A stretch of 11,521 nt of DNA from an uncultured Clostridium sp. (GCA_900556945.1 USQP01000010.1:1-11521), one strand, 5' to 3'; shown: positions 1 to 7,435, counted from the first letter of the stretch. The notes: generated from the letters alone by a model not told the origin. Program-made: numbers and translations.

Positions 1-50
1 TACGAGATTACTACGCGTCTCGTGGGCTCGGAGATGTGTATAAGAGACAG
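1..50 (+). other. Nextera i7 (N7) sequencing adapter, not genomic
   Basis: Positions 1-8 are the end of the P7 flow-cell sequence, 9-16 are an 8-base index (TACTACGC), 17-31 are GTCTCGTGGGCTCGG and 32-50 are the Tn5 mosaic end AGATGTGTATAAGAGACAG. This is the standard Illumina Nextera i7 oligonucleotide. Genomic sequence starts at 51. The same adapter and index appear in reverse complement at the other end of the window. Confidence 0.99.
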
Positions 51-96
51 GCAGATAACTTATGCGTTAAAAGACGCATTTATAAATAGCACTTAT

Positions 97-127
97 CCCA
101 GAATTATCATGCATATTTTGGGTTTTT
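97..127 (+). terminator. Terminator-like hairpin before the S10 operon
   Basis: CCCAGAAT (97-104) pairs with ATTTTGGG (115-122), giving 8 bp with one G-U pair and a 10-nt loop. Five T residues follow (123-127). This is the form of a rho-independent terminator, with a stem weak outside its three G-C pairs. It could end the gene upstream of the window or act as an attenuator within the rpsJ leader. Confidence 0.45.
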
Positions 128-220
128 ATATAGGTAACATTCAAAACACCAGAGTGCGTTTTAACTTGCCACGGTAATTTCAATAGCAACTATGCTATTT
201 TATGGGTAAAATTATAAAAT

Positions 221-276
221 AGGGGATGGGATATTTTTATCCCAAGAGAAATGCCCAAAATGAAAAAGTGTCCCCT
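221..276 (+). repeat. Structured spacer element, copy A (rpsJ leader)
   Basis: AGGGGA (221-226) pairs with TCCCCT (271-276) to close the element. Inside, TGGGATA (227-233) and TATCCCA (238-244) form a perfect 7-bp hairpin with a TTTT loop. The segment after it (AAGAGAAATG, 244-253) and the 3' arm (AAGTGT, 266-271) resemble the elements before rplF, rpsE and rplO. The rpsJ SD begins 13 nt downstream. The pairing is seen directly; membership in a repeat family is inferred from by-eye alignment. Confidence 0.45.
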
Positions 277-306
277 GACAGAAAAAAAGAAGGAGGGAAA
301 ATTACA

Positions 307-630
307 ATGGCAAACACAGTAGCAACAAGTGAAAAAATTAGAATAAGACTAAAAGCATACGACCATGTAGTTTTAGATCAGTCTGCTGAAAAGATAGTAG
401 ATACTGCTAAAAAAACAGGAGCAAAGGTTTCAGGTCCTATTCCATTACCAACGCAAAAAGAAATCGTAACAATTTTACGTTCTCCACACAAATATAAAGA
501 CTCAAGAGAACAATTTGAAATGAGAACACATAAAAGAGTGATTGATATTCTTTATCCAACACAAAAAACAGTTGATAGCCTAATGAAATTAGAATTACCA
601 GCTGGTGTTGATATTGAAATTAAATTATAA
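307..630 (+). CDS. rpsJ: 30S ribosomal protein S10 (NusE)
   Basis: S10 sits in the head of the small subunit and, as NusE, also links RNA polymerase antitermination complexes to the ribosome. The 107-residue product starts [20 protein letters not shown] and carries the family core, including GPIPLPT, ILRSPH and [12 protein letters not shown]. The frame is open back to 226, but those 27 extra codons run through a hairpin and have no SD. The ATG at 307 follows AAGGAGG (290-296) by 10 nt and gives the usual family length plus about five N-terminal residues. It is the first gene of the S10 cluster, and a 105-nt structured spacer separates it from rplC. Confidence 0.97.
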   Translation: MANTVATSEKIRIRLKAYDHVVLDQSAEKIVDTAKKTGAKVSGPIPLPTQKEIVTILRSPHKYKDSREQFEMRTHKRVIDILYPTQKTVDSLMKLELPAGVDIEIKL

Positions 631-735
631 TTTGATTTCGAAAAAAGACTACATATATTAATGTAGACAACAGAAAACCAAGCTGATATGCAGTTGTGTA
701 ATATAAATATCAGCCAATAGTTAGGAGGAAAAACA
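631..735 (+). other. Structured spacer rpsJ-rplC, two hairpins
   Basis: CTACAT (649-654) pairs perfectly with ATGTAG (661-666) over a 6-nt loop. GCTGATAT (682-689) pairs perfectly with ATATCAGC (707-714) over a 17-nt loop. ACAAC (667-671) could instead pair with GTTGT (693-697), which would cross the second hairpin as a pseudoknot or as an alternative fold. The rplC SD (AGGAGG, 723-728) lies 8 nt after the second stem. No coding potential was seen. Confidence 0.5.
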
Positions 736-1371
736 ATGAATAAAGGAATTATCGGTAAGAAAATCGGTATGACACAAATTTTTGATGAAAAAGGAAATGT
801 AATTCCAGTAACAGTTATTGAAACAGCAGGAAATATTGTTGCTCAAGTAAAAACTGTTGAAACAGATGGATATAATGCAATCCAATTAGGATATGGAGAA
901 ATAAAAGATAAACATATCAATAAACCAGAGGCAGGACATTTTGCAAAAGCAAAGCTTGCTAACAAAAAACATTTAAGAGAGTTTAGACTAGATGATGTAA
1001 CGGCTTATAAAGTTGGAGATGAAGTAAAAGCAGATATCTTCACAGCAGGAGAAAAAATAGATGTTCAAGGAACATCAAAAGGAAAAGGATTCCAAGGTGT
1101 TATTAAAAGACATGGACAACATAGAGGACCAATGGGACATGGATCTATGTATCATAGAAGACCAGGTTCAATGGGTTCAACATCAACACCAGGTAGAGTA
1201 TTTAAAGGTAAAAAATTGCCAGGACATATGGGAAAAGTTACAGTTACCATACAAAACTTAGATGTTGTAAGAGTTGATATGGACAAAAACGTAATCTTAG
1301 TAAAAGGTAGTGTTCCAGGACCTAAAGGAGCTATCTTGAAAGTAAAATCAACTGTAAAGGTTAGTAAATAG
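736..1371 (+). CDS. rplC: 50S ribosomal protein L3
   Basis: L3 is an early-assembling large-subunit protein that contacts 23S rRNA near the peptidyl transferase centre. The 211-residue product opens with [16 protein letters not shown], the usual bacterial L3 start. Around residues 114-165 it has the glycine- and basic-rich loop ([31 protein letters not shown]) that reaches into the ribosome core. The ATG follows AGGAGG (723-728) by 7 nt. The spacer to rplD is 22 nt and holds the next SD, so the two genes are closely coupled. Length and sequence are ordinary for the family. Confidence 0.98.
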   Translation: MNKGIIGKKIGMTQIFDEKGNVIPVTVIETAGNIVAQVKTVETDGYNAIQLGYGEIKDKHINKPEAGHFAKAKLANKKHLREFRLDDVTAYKVGDEVKADIFTAGEKIDVQGTSKGKGFQGVIKRHGQHRGPMGHGSMYHRRPGSMGSTSTPGRVFKGKKLPGHMGKVTVTIQNLDVVRVDMDKNVILVKGSVPGPKGAILKVKSTVKVSK

Positions 1372-1393
1372 AAAGGAAGGAGGAATTTAAATC

Positions 1394-2017
1394 ATGCCAA
1401 AAGTAGATGTATATGATATTAAAGGTAAAAAAGTAAGTGATATAGAATTGCTTGATAGTGTATTTGGAATTGAACCAAATGAAAATATAGTACATGAAGT
1501 GCTTGTAAATTATTTAGCGAATCAAAGACAAGGTACACAAAGCACAAAAACAAGAGCAGAAGTAAGCGGTGGCGGTAAAAAGCCATGGAGACAAAAAGGA
1601 ACAGGTAGAGCAAGACAAGGTTCAATCAGAGCTCCACAATGGATAAAGGGTGGAATTGCTTTAGGACCAAAACCTCGTTCATATAAATATACAGTCAACA
1701 AAAAAGAAAGAAGACTTGCTATTAAATCAATTTTAAGTTCTAAAGTATTAGAAAAAGAATTAACAGTCGTTGATAAATTAGAATTAAAAGAAATAAAAAC
1801 AAAATCAATGGTAAAAACTTTATCAGCATTAAAGGTTGAAGGAAAAACGCTAATTGTTGTTCCAGAGAACAATAAAAATGTTTTCATGTCAGCAAGAAAT
1901 ATCGAAGGGGTTAAAACAATTACAGCTAATAATATTAATGTATTTGATTTGTTAAAATATAATAATCTAATTTTACCAGTTGATACTGTTAAAAAATTAG
2001 AGGAGGTGTACGCTTAA
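1394..2017 (+). CDS. rplD: 50S ribosomal protein L4
   Basis: L4 binds 23S rRNA, and its extended loop lines the polypeptide exit tunnel. In some bacteria it also represses its own operon through the mRNA leader. The 207-residue protein contains the typical loop, including TRAEVSGGGKKPWRQKGTGRAR followed by GSIRAPQW and a lysine-rich helix region. The ATG follows AAGGAGG (1377-1383) by 10 nt. The last codons carry the SD for rplW (AGGAGGTG, 2001-2008), and the TAA stop directly abuts the rplW start, so the two are almost certainly translationally coupled. Confidence 0.98.
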   Translation: MPKVDVYDIKGKKVSDIELLDSVFGIEPNENIVHEVLVNYLANQRQGTQSTKTRAEVSGGGKKPWRQKGTGRARQGSIRAPQWIKGGIALGPKPRSYKYTVNKKERRLAIKSILSSKVLEKELTVVDKLELKEIKTKSMVKTLSALKVEGKTLIVVPENNKNVFMSARNIEGVKTITANNINVFDLLKYNNLILPVDTVKKLEEVYA

Positions 2018-2365
2018 ATGAAGCCAGAAGAAATTATAATTGCACCAGTCGTTACAGAGAAAAGTAACGACGAATTACAAGAAGGTAAATATACTTTCGA
2101 GGTAAATAGAAAAGCAACAAAAGTTGAAATAGCAAAAGCTGTTGAAAAACTTTTTGAAGTTAAAGTATTAAAAGTAAATACAATGAATGTAAATGGTAAA
2201 AAGAAAAGAGTTGGATACCATACAGGTAAAACTTCAGATTGGAAAAAAGCTATCGTTACAATCGATACAAACCCAGAAGAAAAAACTTATTTAGGTAAAG
2301 GTGGAAAAGAGACTAAAGTTTCTAAAAAATATAAAGATTCAATTGATGAATTCATGGGAGCTTAG
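2018..2365 (+). CDS. rplW: 50S ribosomal protein L23
   Basis: L23 sits at the exit of the peptide tunnel, where trigger factor and the signal recognition particle dock. The N-terminal three quarters are standard ([49 protein letters not shown]). At 115 residues it is longer than the common 95-100. After the normal final strand it carries a lysine-rich segment of roughly 15-20 residues (residues about 90-115, with [14 protein letters not shown]). I think this is a lineage feature, not an error, because the frame closes cleanly and rplB follows. The start has no gap to rplD. Confidence 0.97.
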   Translation: MKPEEIIIAPVVTEKSNDELQEGKYTFEVNRKATKVEIAKAVEKLFEVKVLKVNTMNVNGKKKRVGYHTGKTSDWKKAIVTIDTNPEEKTYLGKGGKETKVSKKYKDSIDEFMGA

Positions 2366-2379
2366 AAACTTACAAAATA

Positions 2380-2395
2380 TCGGGAAAGAACCCGG
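2380..2395 (+). other. Short GC hairpin in the rplW-rplB spacer
   Basis: CGGG (2381-2384) pairs with CCCG (2391-2394) over a 6-nt loop, with one possible flanking U-G pair. It is GC-rich for this region and sits 16 nt before the rplB SD. There is no T run after it, so it does not look like a terminator. It may help separate the rplW and rplB translation units; this is a guess. Confidence 0.3.
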
Positions 2396-2426
2396 AAAAT
2401 AAATTATATAAAGGAGAGAGAAGAAA

Positions 2427-3260
2427 ATGGCAATGAAACATTTCAAACCATATACACCATCAAGAAGAAATATGACAGTTTCAGACTTCTCAGAAGTTAC
2501 AAAGAAAACTCCTGAAAAATCATTACTTGCTAAAAAAAGAAAAAATGCAGGTAGAAACTCATATGGTAGAATTACAGTAAGACATCAAGGTGGTGGAAAC
2601 AGACAAAAATATAGAATTGTAGATTTTAAAAGATTAAAAGATAATATGGAAGCAACTGTAATGGGGATTGAATATGACCCAAATAGAAGTGCTAACATAG
2701 CATTCATTCAATATGAAGATGGAGAAAAAGCATATATACTAGCTCCACAAGGATTAAAAGATGGAGATAAAGTAATATCAGGAGAAGCTGTTGATATTAA
2801 ACCAGGTAACTGCATGCCAATTAGTTCAATTCCAGTAGGTACACTAATTCATAATATTGAATTAAATCCAAAACAAGGTGGAAAATTAGTAAAAGCTGCA
2901 GGACAAAGTGCACAATTGATGGCAAAAGAAGGAAAATATGCACATGTAAGACTTCCATCAGGAGAAATGAGACTAGTTTTAGCAAAATGTAGAGCTACAA
3001 TCGGAGTAATCGGAAATAGTGATCATGAAAATGTTAAAATTGGTAAAGCTGGTAGAACAAGACATATGGGTATCAGACCAACAGTAAGAGGATCTGTTAT
3101 GAACCCAGTTGATCACCCACATGGTGGTGGTGAAGGTAGAGCTCCAGTAGGACACGCTGGACCAATGACACCTTGGGGTAAACCAGCTCTTGGATATAAG
3201 ACAAGAAACAAAAAGAAATTATCAAATAAATTTATCGTAAAGAGAAGAAACAGTAAGTAG
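2427..3260 (+). CDS. rplB: 50S ribosomal protein L2
   Basis: L2 is a core large-subunit protein needed for subunit joining and peptidyl transferase activity. The 277-residue product has the expected parts: [11 protein letters not shown] at the N-terminus, the OB-fold and SH3-like middle ([27 protein letters not shown]), and the C-terminal segment [17 protein letters not shown] with its conserved histidines, followed by [13 protein letters not shown]. The ATG at 2427 follows AAGGAG (2411-2416). A second in-frame ATG at 2433 is possible but less well spaced. rpsS begins 18 nt after the stop. Confidence 0.98.
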   Translation: MAMKHFKPYTPSRRNMTVSDFSEVTKKTPEKSLLAKKRKNAGRNSYGRITVRHQGGGNRQKYRIVDFKRLKDNMEATVMGIEYDPNRSANIAFIQYEDGEKAYILAPQGLKDGDKVISGEAVDIKPGNCMPISSIPVGTLIHNIELNPKQGGKLVKAAGQSAQLMAKEGKYAHVRLPSGEMRLVLAKCRATIGVIGNSDHENVKIGKAGRTRHMGIRPTVRGSVMNPVDHPHGGGEGRAPVGHAGPMTPWGKPALGYKTRNKKKLSNKFIVKRRNSK

Positions 3261-3278
3261 GAAGGAGGACATTTTAGT

Positions 3279-3560
3279 ATGTCAAGATCAAGCAAGAAAA
3301 AACCATTTGTACAAGAAAAATTGTTAAAAAGAATAGAAGCTATGAATGAAACTGGAAAAAAAGAAGTCTTAAAAACATGGTCAAGAGCTTCAACAATATA
3401 TCCACAAATGGTTGGTCATACAATAGCTGTACATGATGGAAGAAAACATGTTCCAATCTATATAGCGGAAGAAATGATAGGTCATAAATTAGGTGAATTT
3501 GCTCCTACAAGAACTTTTAAAGGTCATGCAGGAGAGAAAACAACTAAGGTTAATAATTAG
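3279..3560 (+). CDS. rpsS: 30S ribosomal protein S19
   Basis: S19 binds the head of the small subunit with S13 and contacts the A-site finger and tRNA region. The 93-residue protein has the normal family length and core ([60 protein letters not shown]). The SD GAAGGAGG (3261-3268) lies 10 nt before the ATG. It sits in the canonical position between rplB and rplV. Confidence 0.98.
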   Translation: MSRSSKKKPFVQEKLLKRIEAMNETGKKEVLKTWSRASTIYPQMVGHTIAVHDGRKHVPIYIAEEMIGHKLGEFAPTRTFKGHAGEKTTKVNN

Positions 3561-3595
3561 AACGACTAAGAAATTAGTTAAGGAGGGAAATAAAA

Positions 3596-3958
3596 GTGCA
3601 AGAGCAAGAAACAGTAATAAAAAACGAAGCAAAAGCAACTCTTAAATTTGCTAGAATATCAAGCAGAAAAGTGAAAATAGTAGCAGATTTAATTAGAGGA
3701 AAAGATGTAGATGAAGCTTTAGCTATCGTAAAATTTACACCAAAAGCATCATCAGAAATAATTGAAAAATTATTAAAATCAGCAATTGCAAATGCTGAAA
3801 ATAATCATGATATGAAACATGAAAACTTATATGTTGCTGAAATCTATGCAAATCAAGGTCCGACTTTAAAAAGAATTAGACCAGCTGCAAAAGGTTCAGC
3901 AGTAAGAATTAGAAAAAGAACAAGTCATATAACAATATGCTTAAAAGAAAGAGAATAA
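3596..3958 (+). CDS. rplV: 50S ribosomal protein L22, GTG start
   Basis: L22 binds all domains of 23S rRNA, and its beta-hairpin forms part of the exit-tunnel constriction with L4. The 120-residue product has the core [23 protein letters not shown] and the C-terminal hairpin region ending in [12 protein letters not shown]. The start is GTG at 3596, 8 nt after AAGGAGGG (3580-3587). It adds about ten residues ahead of the usual start, but no other in-frame start fits the SD. A small hairpin (ACTAA/TTAGT around a GAAA loop, about 3565-3578) precedes the SD. Confidence 0.97.
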   Translation: MQEQETVIKNEAKATLKFARISSRKVKIVADLIRGKDVDEALAIVKFTPKASSEIIEKLLKSAIANAENNHDMKHENLYVAEIYANQGPTLKRIRPAAKGSAVRIRKRTSHITICLKERE

Positions 3959-3989
3959 AATAAGCAAAGAAAAGGAGGACTCATTCAAA

Positions 3990-4646
3990 ATGGGACAAAA
4001 GGTACATCCAACAGGTGTAAGAGTTGGTATAATTAAAGATTGGAACTCTAAATGGTATGCAGATTCTAATAACTTTGCAGATTATTTAGTAGAAGACCAA
4101 AAAATTCGTAAATTTTTGAAGAAAAAATTATATCTTGCTGGAATTTCTAAAATTGAAATAGAGAGAACAGCTAAAGCTATAAAAGTAAACTTATACACTG
4201 CCAAACCAGGAATTGTTATTGGAAAAGGTGGAGCAGGTGTGGAAAGTGTGAAAGCAGAATTAACAAAATTAATAGGAAAAGATGTCAATTTAAACATTGT
4301 AGAAGTTAAAAATATTGATACAGATGCTCAATTGGTAGCAGAAAACATTGCAGGACAATTAGAAAGAAGAATTTCATTTAGAAGAGCCATGAAACAATGT
4401 ATGCAAAAATCTATAAAAGCAGGAGCTTTAGGAATTAAAACTGCAGTATCTGGAAGATTAGGTGGAGCTGATATGGCTAGAACAGAATTTTATAAAGAAG
4501 GAAATATACCACTACAAACTTTAAGAGCTGATATTGATTATGGATTTGCAGAAGCAGATACAACTTATGGAAAAATCGGCGTAAAAGTTTGGATATATAA
4601 AGGAGAAGTTCTTCCAGAAAGACCAGTGGAAGGAGGAGACAAATAA
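3990..4646 (+). CDS. rpsC: 30S ribosomal protein S3
   Basis: S3 forms part of the mRNA entry channel on the small subunit and has helicase-like activity with S4 and S5. The 218-residue protein starts [14 protein letters not shown]. It carries a KH type-2 RNA-binding domain with the GKGG turn ([13 protein letters not shown], near residue 75) and the C-terminal domain signature ([41 protein letters not shown]). The ATG follows AAAGGAGG (3971-3978). Its TAA stop overlaps the rplP ATG by one base, and the rplP SD lies in its last codons. Confidence 0.98.
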   Translation: MGQKVHPTGVRVGIIKDWNSKWYADSNNFADYLVEDQKIRKFLKKKLYLAGISKIEIERTAKAIKVNLYTAKPGIVIGKGGAGVESVKAELTKLIGKDVNLNIVEVKNIDTDAQLVAENIAGQLERRISFRRAMKQCMQKSIKAGALGIKTAVSGRLGGADMARTEFYKEGNIPLQTLRADIDYGFAEADTTYGKIGVKVWIYKGEVLPERPVEGGDK

Positions 4647-5089
4647 TGCCATTAATGCCAAAAAGAACAAAACATAGAAAAATGCAAAAAGGTAGAATGA
4701 GAGGAAAGGCAACGAGAGGAAATAAAGTTACAGATGGAGAATATGGAATTCAAGCTGTAACAGGAGCATTAGTTACAGGTAACCAAATAGAGGCTGCCAG
4801 AATTGCTATGACTCGTTATATAAAAAGAGGTGGAAAAGTTTGGATTAAAATCTTTCCAGACAAACCAATAACTGCAAAACCAATCGGTACTCGTATGGGT
4901 AAAGGTAAAGGAGCTCCAGAATATTGGGTAGCAGTAGTAAAACCAGGTAGAGTTATGTTTGAAATATCTGGTGTACCAGAAGAAACTGCGAGAGAAGCCT
5001 TGAGACTTGCTATGAACAAACTACCTAACAAAACAAAATTTGTAGCAAGAGAAACGGAAAAGGTAGGTGAAAATGATGAAGATAAATAA
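4646..5089 (+). CDS. rplP: 50S ribosomal protein L16
   Basis: L16 binds near the A-site tRNA elbow and the 5S rRNA region and is added late in large-subunit assembly. The 147-residue product starts [12 protein letters not shown] and has the expected [21 protein letters not shown] core. The ATG at 4646 overlaps the rpsC stop by one base and follows AGGAGG (4631-4636). The in-frame ATG at 4655 would also give a plausible L16, but spacing favours 4646. The gene ends 14 nt inside rpmC, with the rpmC SD inside its own last codons. Confidence 0.97.
   Translation: MPLMPKRTKHRKMQKGRMRGKATRGNKVTDGEYGIQAVTGALVTGNQIEAARIAMTRYIKRGGKVWIKIFPDKPITAKPIGTRMGKGKGAPEYWVAVVKPGRVMFEISGVPEETAREALRLAMNKLPNKTKFVARETEKVGENDEDK
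5062..5070 (+). promoter_or_regulatory. SD deciding the rpmC start
   Basis: The sequence GGTAGGTGA lies inside the end of rplP. It places the rpmC start at the ATG at 5076, about 5 nt away, rather than at the GTG at 5067 (inside the SD itself) or the ATG at 5073 (too close). The chosen start also matches the usual L29 N-terminus. Confidence 0.6.
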
Positions 5090-5282
5090 AATAAGAGAAA
5101 TGTCTTCACCAGATTTAGAGAAAGAATTAGGTGAACTAAAAACAGAATTATTTAAATTAAAATTTAGTTTAGCTACCAACGGATTAGATAATCCGATGAA
5201 AATAAAGGAAGTAAAAAGAGATATAGCTAAAATAAATACAGTATTAACAGAAAGAAAAATAGCTGAAACGAAAAAGGCGTAA
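5076..5282 (+). CDS. rpmC: 50S ribosomal protein L29
   Basis: L29 is a small helical protein next to L23 at the tunnel exit. The 68-residue product [18 protein letters not shown] is a two-helix coiled hairpin of normal length, with the family segment [34 protein letters not shown]. The frame is open to a GTG at 5067, but the ATG at 5076 fits both the family start and the SD. It overlaps rplP by 14 nt, which suggests translational coupling. A 127-nt structured spacer follows, where many bacteria have only a short gap before rpsQ. Confidence 0.95.
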   Translation: MKINKIREMSSPDLEKELGELKTELFKLKFSLATNGLDNPMKIKEVKRDIAKINTVLTERKIAETKKA

Positions 5283-5303
5283 GGAGCTGTTAATTGTAAT
5301 AAA

Positions 5304-5379
5304 GGTCATCCCTTATTTATAAGGAAAGAGAAAATATCTTATCTCGGAAGAAATGACCAAAGGGGAAGATAGGTCCCCT
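5304..5379 (+). repeat. Structured spacer element, copy B (rpmC-rpsQ)
   Basis: GGTCAT (5304-5309) pairs perfectly with ATGACC (5353-5358). Inside, CCTTAT (5311-5316) pairs with ATAAGG (5319-5324). Downstream, AGGGGA (5361-5366) pairs with TCCCCT (5374-5379) over a 7-nt loop. The segment TTATTTATAAGGAAAGAGAA resembles the same part of the copy before rplO, and TCCCCTGA recurs in the rpsJ leader. Its 3' arm lacks the AAGTGT motif, so it is the least certain member of the family. The rpsQ SD (AAAGGAG) follows at 5395-5401. Confidence 0.4.
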
Positions 5380-5409
5380 GATAAACAACAGTAGAAAGGA
5401 GAAATCTAA

Positions 5410-5673
5410 ATGGAAGAAAGAAATCTTCGTAAAGTTATGGTGGGAACTGTTCTATCAAATAAAATGGATAAAACAGTTGTAGTAGCTGTTGAAACAAGTG
5501 TAAGCCATAAAGTATATGGAAAAACAATAAAAACAACATATAAATTAAAAGCTCATGATGAACAAAATGTTTGCCAAATTGGTGACAAAGTAAAAGTAAT
5601 GGAAACAAGACCACTTTCTAAAGATAAGAGATGGAGAGTAGTTGAAGTTATGGAAAAAGCAATCGTTAAATAA
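5410..5673 (+). CDS. rpsQ: 30S ribosomal protein S17
   Basis: S17 is a primary 16S rRNA-binding protein in the body of the small subunit, with an OB fold. The 87-residue product has the whole family signature: [30 protein letters not shown], and [20 protein letters not shown] near the C-terminus. The SD AAAGGAG (5395-5401) lies 8 nt before the ATG. It is preceded by a long structured spacer and followed by a 17-nt gap to rplN. Confidence 0.98.
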   Translation: MEERNLRKVMVGTVLSNKMDKTVVVAVETSVSHKVYGKTIKTTYKLKAHDEQNVCQIGDKVKVMETRPLSKDKRWRVVEVMEKAIVK

Positions 5674-5690
5674 GAAAGGAGGAACCATAA

Positions 5691-6059
5691 ATGATCCAAC
5701 AACAAACAAGATTAAAAGTAGCAGATAATACAGGAGCAAAGGAACTTATGTGCATCAGATGTTTAGGTGGCTCATATAGAAAAACATCTAATATTGGTGA
5801 CGTGATTGTTGCTTCCGTTAAGTCAGCAACACCAGGTGGAGTTGTAAAAAAAGGTGATGTTGTAAAAGCTGTTATCGTAAGATCGAAAAAAGGATTAAGA
5901 AGACCAGATGGTTCATATATAAAATTTGATGAAAATGCAGCAGTTATAATCAAAGAAGACGGTACACCAAAAGGAACACGTATCTTTGGACCAGTTGCAA
6001 GAGAATTAAGAGAGAAGGACTATATGAAAATACTTTCATTAGCTCCAGAAGTTCTTTAA
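5691..6059 (+). CDS. rplN: 50S ribosomal protein L14
   Basis: L14 lies at the subunit interface, forms inter-subunit bridges with 16S rRNA and is the docking site for RsfS. The 122-residue protein has exactly the usual length and all the conserved blocks ([75 protein letters not shown]). The ATG follows AAAGGAGG (5675-5682) by 8 nt. The gap to rplX after it is 163 nt and structured. Confidence 0.98.
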   Translation: MIQQQTRLKVADNTGAKELMCIRCLGGSYRKTSNIGDVIVASVKSATPGGVVKKGDVVKAVIVRSKKGLRRPDGSYIKFDENAAVIIKEDGTPKGTRIFGPVARELREKDYMKILSLAPEVL

Positions 6060-6222
6060 GCTCTTAATGAGAATGCTTAGTAAACATTCGGATTTTAGAG
6101 ATTAAAGATGCGAAGATTTAGTATTTGTTAGCGAATATAGCTTTGTGGTTATAGGAGTGTTACAAATCATGAATCGTAGCTTCAAAAGTAACAAAAAAAT
6201 ATAGAAAAGGAGGCAATCTCTA
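6060..6222 (+). other. Structured spacer rplN-rplX
   Basis: Two folded parts are visible. First, CTCT (6061-6064) pairs with AGAG (6097-6100), AAT (6066-6068) with ATT (6092-6094) and GAATG (6071-6075) with CATTC (6085-6089), making one long interrupted hairpin. Second, GATTT (6115-6119) and GTA (6121-6123) pair with TAC and AAATC (6161-6168) around one bulged A. The second part carries AGTGT (6156-6160), slightly like the 3' arm of the repeated element, but I do not class it as a copy. The rplX SD (AAGGAGG) is at 6207-6213. There is no coding potential. Confidence 0.4.
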
Positions 6223-6531
6223 ATGAGAATAAAAAAAGGAGACAATGTCCAAGTTTTATCTGGTAATGACAAAGGTAAAACGGGAGAAGTTTTAGAAGTG
6301 ATTCCAAAGCTTGAAAAAGTTGTTGTTAAAGGCATAAATGTTAGAAAAAAACATGTGAAAGCTAGAAAACAAGGAGAAGAAAGCGGAATCCTATCAGTAG
6401 AGTGTGCTATACCAAGTTCAAAGGTAAATGTAGTATGTCCTAAGTGTGGAAAAGTTACAAAAATTGGATATAGTGTAGAAAAAGATGAAAAAGTTCGTGT
6501 TTGCAAAAAATGCGGTGCAAAATTGAAATAG
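6223..6531 (+). CDS. rplX: 50S ribosomal protein L24 with zinc-ribbon tail
   Basis: L24 starts large-subunit assembly by binding the 5' end of 23S rRNA. The 102-residue product has the N-terminal KOW/SH3 domain (MRIKKGDNVQVLSGNDKGKTG) and GINVRKKHVK. The C-terminus has two CxxC pairs (C72/C75 and C94/C97: CPKCGK and CKKCGA), a likely zinc ribbon seen in many but not all bacterial L24 proteins. The SD AAGGAGG (6207-6213) lies 9 nt before the ATG. rplE follows after 20 nt. Confidence 0.97.
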   Translation: MRIKKGDNVQVLSGNDKGKTGEVLEVIPKLEKVVVKGINVRKKHVKARKQGEESGILSVECAIPSSKVNVVCPKCGKVTKIGYSVEKDEKVRVCKKCGAKLK

Positions 6532-6551
6532 GAAAGGAGGATTAATATAGA

Positions 6552-7091
6552 ATGGAAAAATTAAGAGAACAATATGAAAAAGAAGTAATCCCAGCATTAA
6601 TGAAAAAATTTGAATATAAATCAGTTATGCAAGTTCCAAAACTTGATAAAATAGTTATAAATATAGGATTAGGAGATTTGAAAGAAAATCCTAAAGCTTT
6701 AGAAAATGCAATGAATGATTTGACACAAATCACAGGCCAAAGACCAGTTGTGACAAAAGCTAAAAAGTCAATAGCAGCATTTAAATTAAGAGAGGGATCT
6801 AATATTGGATGCAAAGTAACTTTAAGAGCAGATAAAATGTATGATTTTGCTTATAAATTATTTAATGTTGCATTACCAAGAGTAAGAGATTTTAGAGGAG
6901 TTTCAAATAACTCTTTTGATGGTAGAGGAAATTACTCTATGGGTATTAAGGAACAATTAATATTCCCTGAAATTGAATATGATAAAGTTGATAAAATAAG
7001 AGGTATGGACATTATATTTGTAACAACAGCTGAAAAAGATGAAGAAGCGAGAGAATTGTTAAAATTATTAGGAATGCCTTTTAAAAATTAA
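6552..7091 (+). CDS. rplE: 50S ribosomal protein L5
   Basis: L5 binds 5S rRNA with L18 and contacts P-site tRNA and S13. The 179-residue product has normal length and the conserved pieces: [66 protein letters not shown] and [22 protein letters not shown]. The ATG follows AAAGGAGG (6533-6540) by 11 nt. Downstream is a 158-nt spacer with a terminator-like hairpin before rpsN. Confidence 0.98.
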   Translation: MEKLREQYEKEVIPALMKKFEYKSVMQVPKLDKIVINIGLGDLKENPKALENAMNDLTQITGQRPVVTKAKKSIAAFKLREGSNIGCKVTLRADKMYDFAYKLFNVALPRVRDFRGVSNNSFDGRGNYSMGIKEQLIFPEIEYDKVDKIRGMDIIFVTTAEKDEEARELLKLLGMPFKN

Positions 7092-7125
7092 TTTTAAACA
7101 TTGTCTAACGTCGTTAGTCTACGCA

Positions 7126-7172
7126 TAAAAAATCCTCATCGTACACAAATAAAGTACGATTCCGGTTTTTTA
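7126..7172 (+). terminator. Terminator- or attenuator-like hairpin, rplE-rpsN
   Basis: ATCGTAC (7138-7144) pairs perfectly with GTACGAT (7154-7160) over a 9-nt loop. A small internal loop follows, then CC (7134-7135) pairs with GG (7164-7165) and TAAAAAA (7126-7132) with TTTTTTA (7166-7172). The six T residues make it look like a weak, possibly bidirectional rho-independent terminator. Because rpsN and the rest of the cluster follow without an obvious strong promoter, partial readthrough or attenuation is more likely than a full stop. A short hairpin (7105-7109 with 7113-7117) precedes it. Confidence 0.35.
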
Positions 7173-7174
7173 GC

Positions 7175-7232
7175 TTGACTGCCTAGTTATACTTGTTTCA
7201 AATTAATTTTATAGAATCAAGTAATTAGTCAA
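7175..7232 (+). other. Long stem immediately before the rpsN SD
   Basis: TTGA (7175-7178) pairs with TCAA (7229-7232), CTAGTTA (7183-7189) with TAATTAG (7222-7228, one G-U) and CTTG (7192-7195) with CAAG (7218-7221). The bulges are on the 5' strand only. The stem ends 4 nt before the rpsN SD region (7236-7242), so folding could affect ribosome access. It follows directly after the terminator-like hairpin. Confidence 0.45.
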
Positions 7233-7249
7233 AGGAAAGGAGTAAAACT

Positions 7250-7435
7250 ATGGCTAAAAAATCAATGAAAATAAAACAAGCTAGACCACAGAAATATAAA
7301 ACAAGAGAATACAATAGATGTAAATTATGTGGTAGACCACACAGCTATATTAGAAAATATGGAATATGCCGTGTATGTTTTAGAGAATTAGCTCATAAAG
7401 GAGAGATTCCAGGAGTTAAGAAAGCTAGCTGGTAA
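7250..7435 (+). CDS. rpsZ: 30S ribosomal protein S14, type Z (zinc-binding)
   Basis: S14 assembles late into the 30S head. This is the short zinc form: 61 residues with C24/C27 and C40/C43 (CKLCG and CRVCF), as in the B. subtilis housekeeping S14. The N-terminus [21 protein letters not shown] and the end [11 protein letters not shown] are typical. In some Bacillota a second, zinc-free S14 is encoded elsewhere for zinc starvation; none is in this window. The SD AAAGGAG (7236-7242) lies 7 nt before the ATG. It is flanked on both sides by structured spacers of about 160 nt. Confidence 0.97.
   Translation: MAKKSMKIKQARPQKYKTREYNRCKLCGRPHSYIRKYGICRVCFRELAHKGEIPGVKKASW

Larger units (their letters stand above)
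51..306 (+). promoter_or_regulatory. Structured leader upstream of rpsJ
   Basis: This 256-nt stretch holds no convincing gene. It contains, in order, a perfect 6-bp hairpin (62-67 with 74-79), a terminator-like hairpin (97-127), a perfect 6-bp hairpin (182-187 with 194-199), a closed structured element (221-276) and the rpsJ SD (AAGGAGG, 290-296). A weak promoter candidate is TTGCCA at 166-171 with TATGCT at 191-196, but its 19-nt spacer is long and it overlaps the second hairpin, so I do not assert it. S10-operon leaders are regulatory in some bacteria (L4 in Escherichia coli); I see no specific L4-type site here. Whether transcription starts in this region or enters from an upstream gene cannot be decided from the window. 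Confidence 0.5.

Noticed and set aside
52..177. A 41-codon open frame running from the adapter edge to a TAA at 175, possibly the end of an upstream gene.
   Set aside because: It runs through the terminator-like hairpin, resembles no protein I know, and an open stretch of this size is not rare over six frames.
166..196. Promoter TTGCCA / TATGCT upstream of rpsJ.
   Set aside because: The spacer is 19 nt, the -10 match is partial, and such matches are common in AT-rich DNA; not strong enough to list as a feature.
271..290. CTGACAGAAA in the rpsJ leader as a hammerhead ribozyme core.
   Set aside because: The invariant CUGANGA order is not met and no third stem or cleavage site is seen.
226..306. 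N-terminal extension of rpsJ from an ATG at 226.
   Set aside because: It has no SD, runs through a hairpin stem, and the standard S10 start with a strong SD is at 307.
1522..1887. Long minus-strand open frame opposite rplD, and similar antisense frames elsewhere.
   Set aside because: These are shadows of well-identified + strand ribosomal genes; they have no SD and their translations are low-complexity and hydrophobic.
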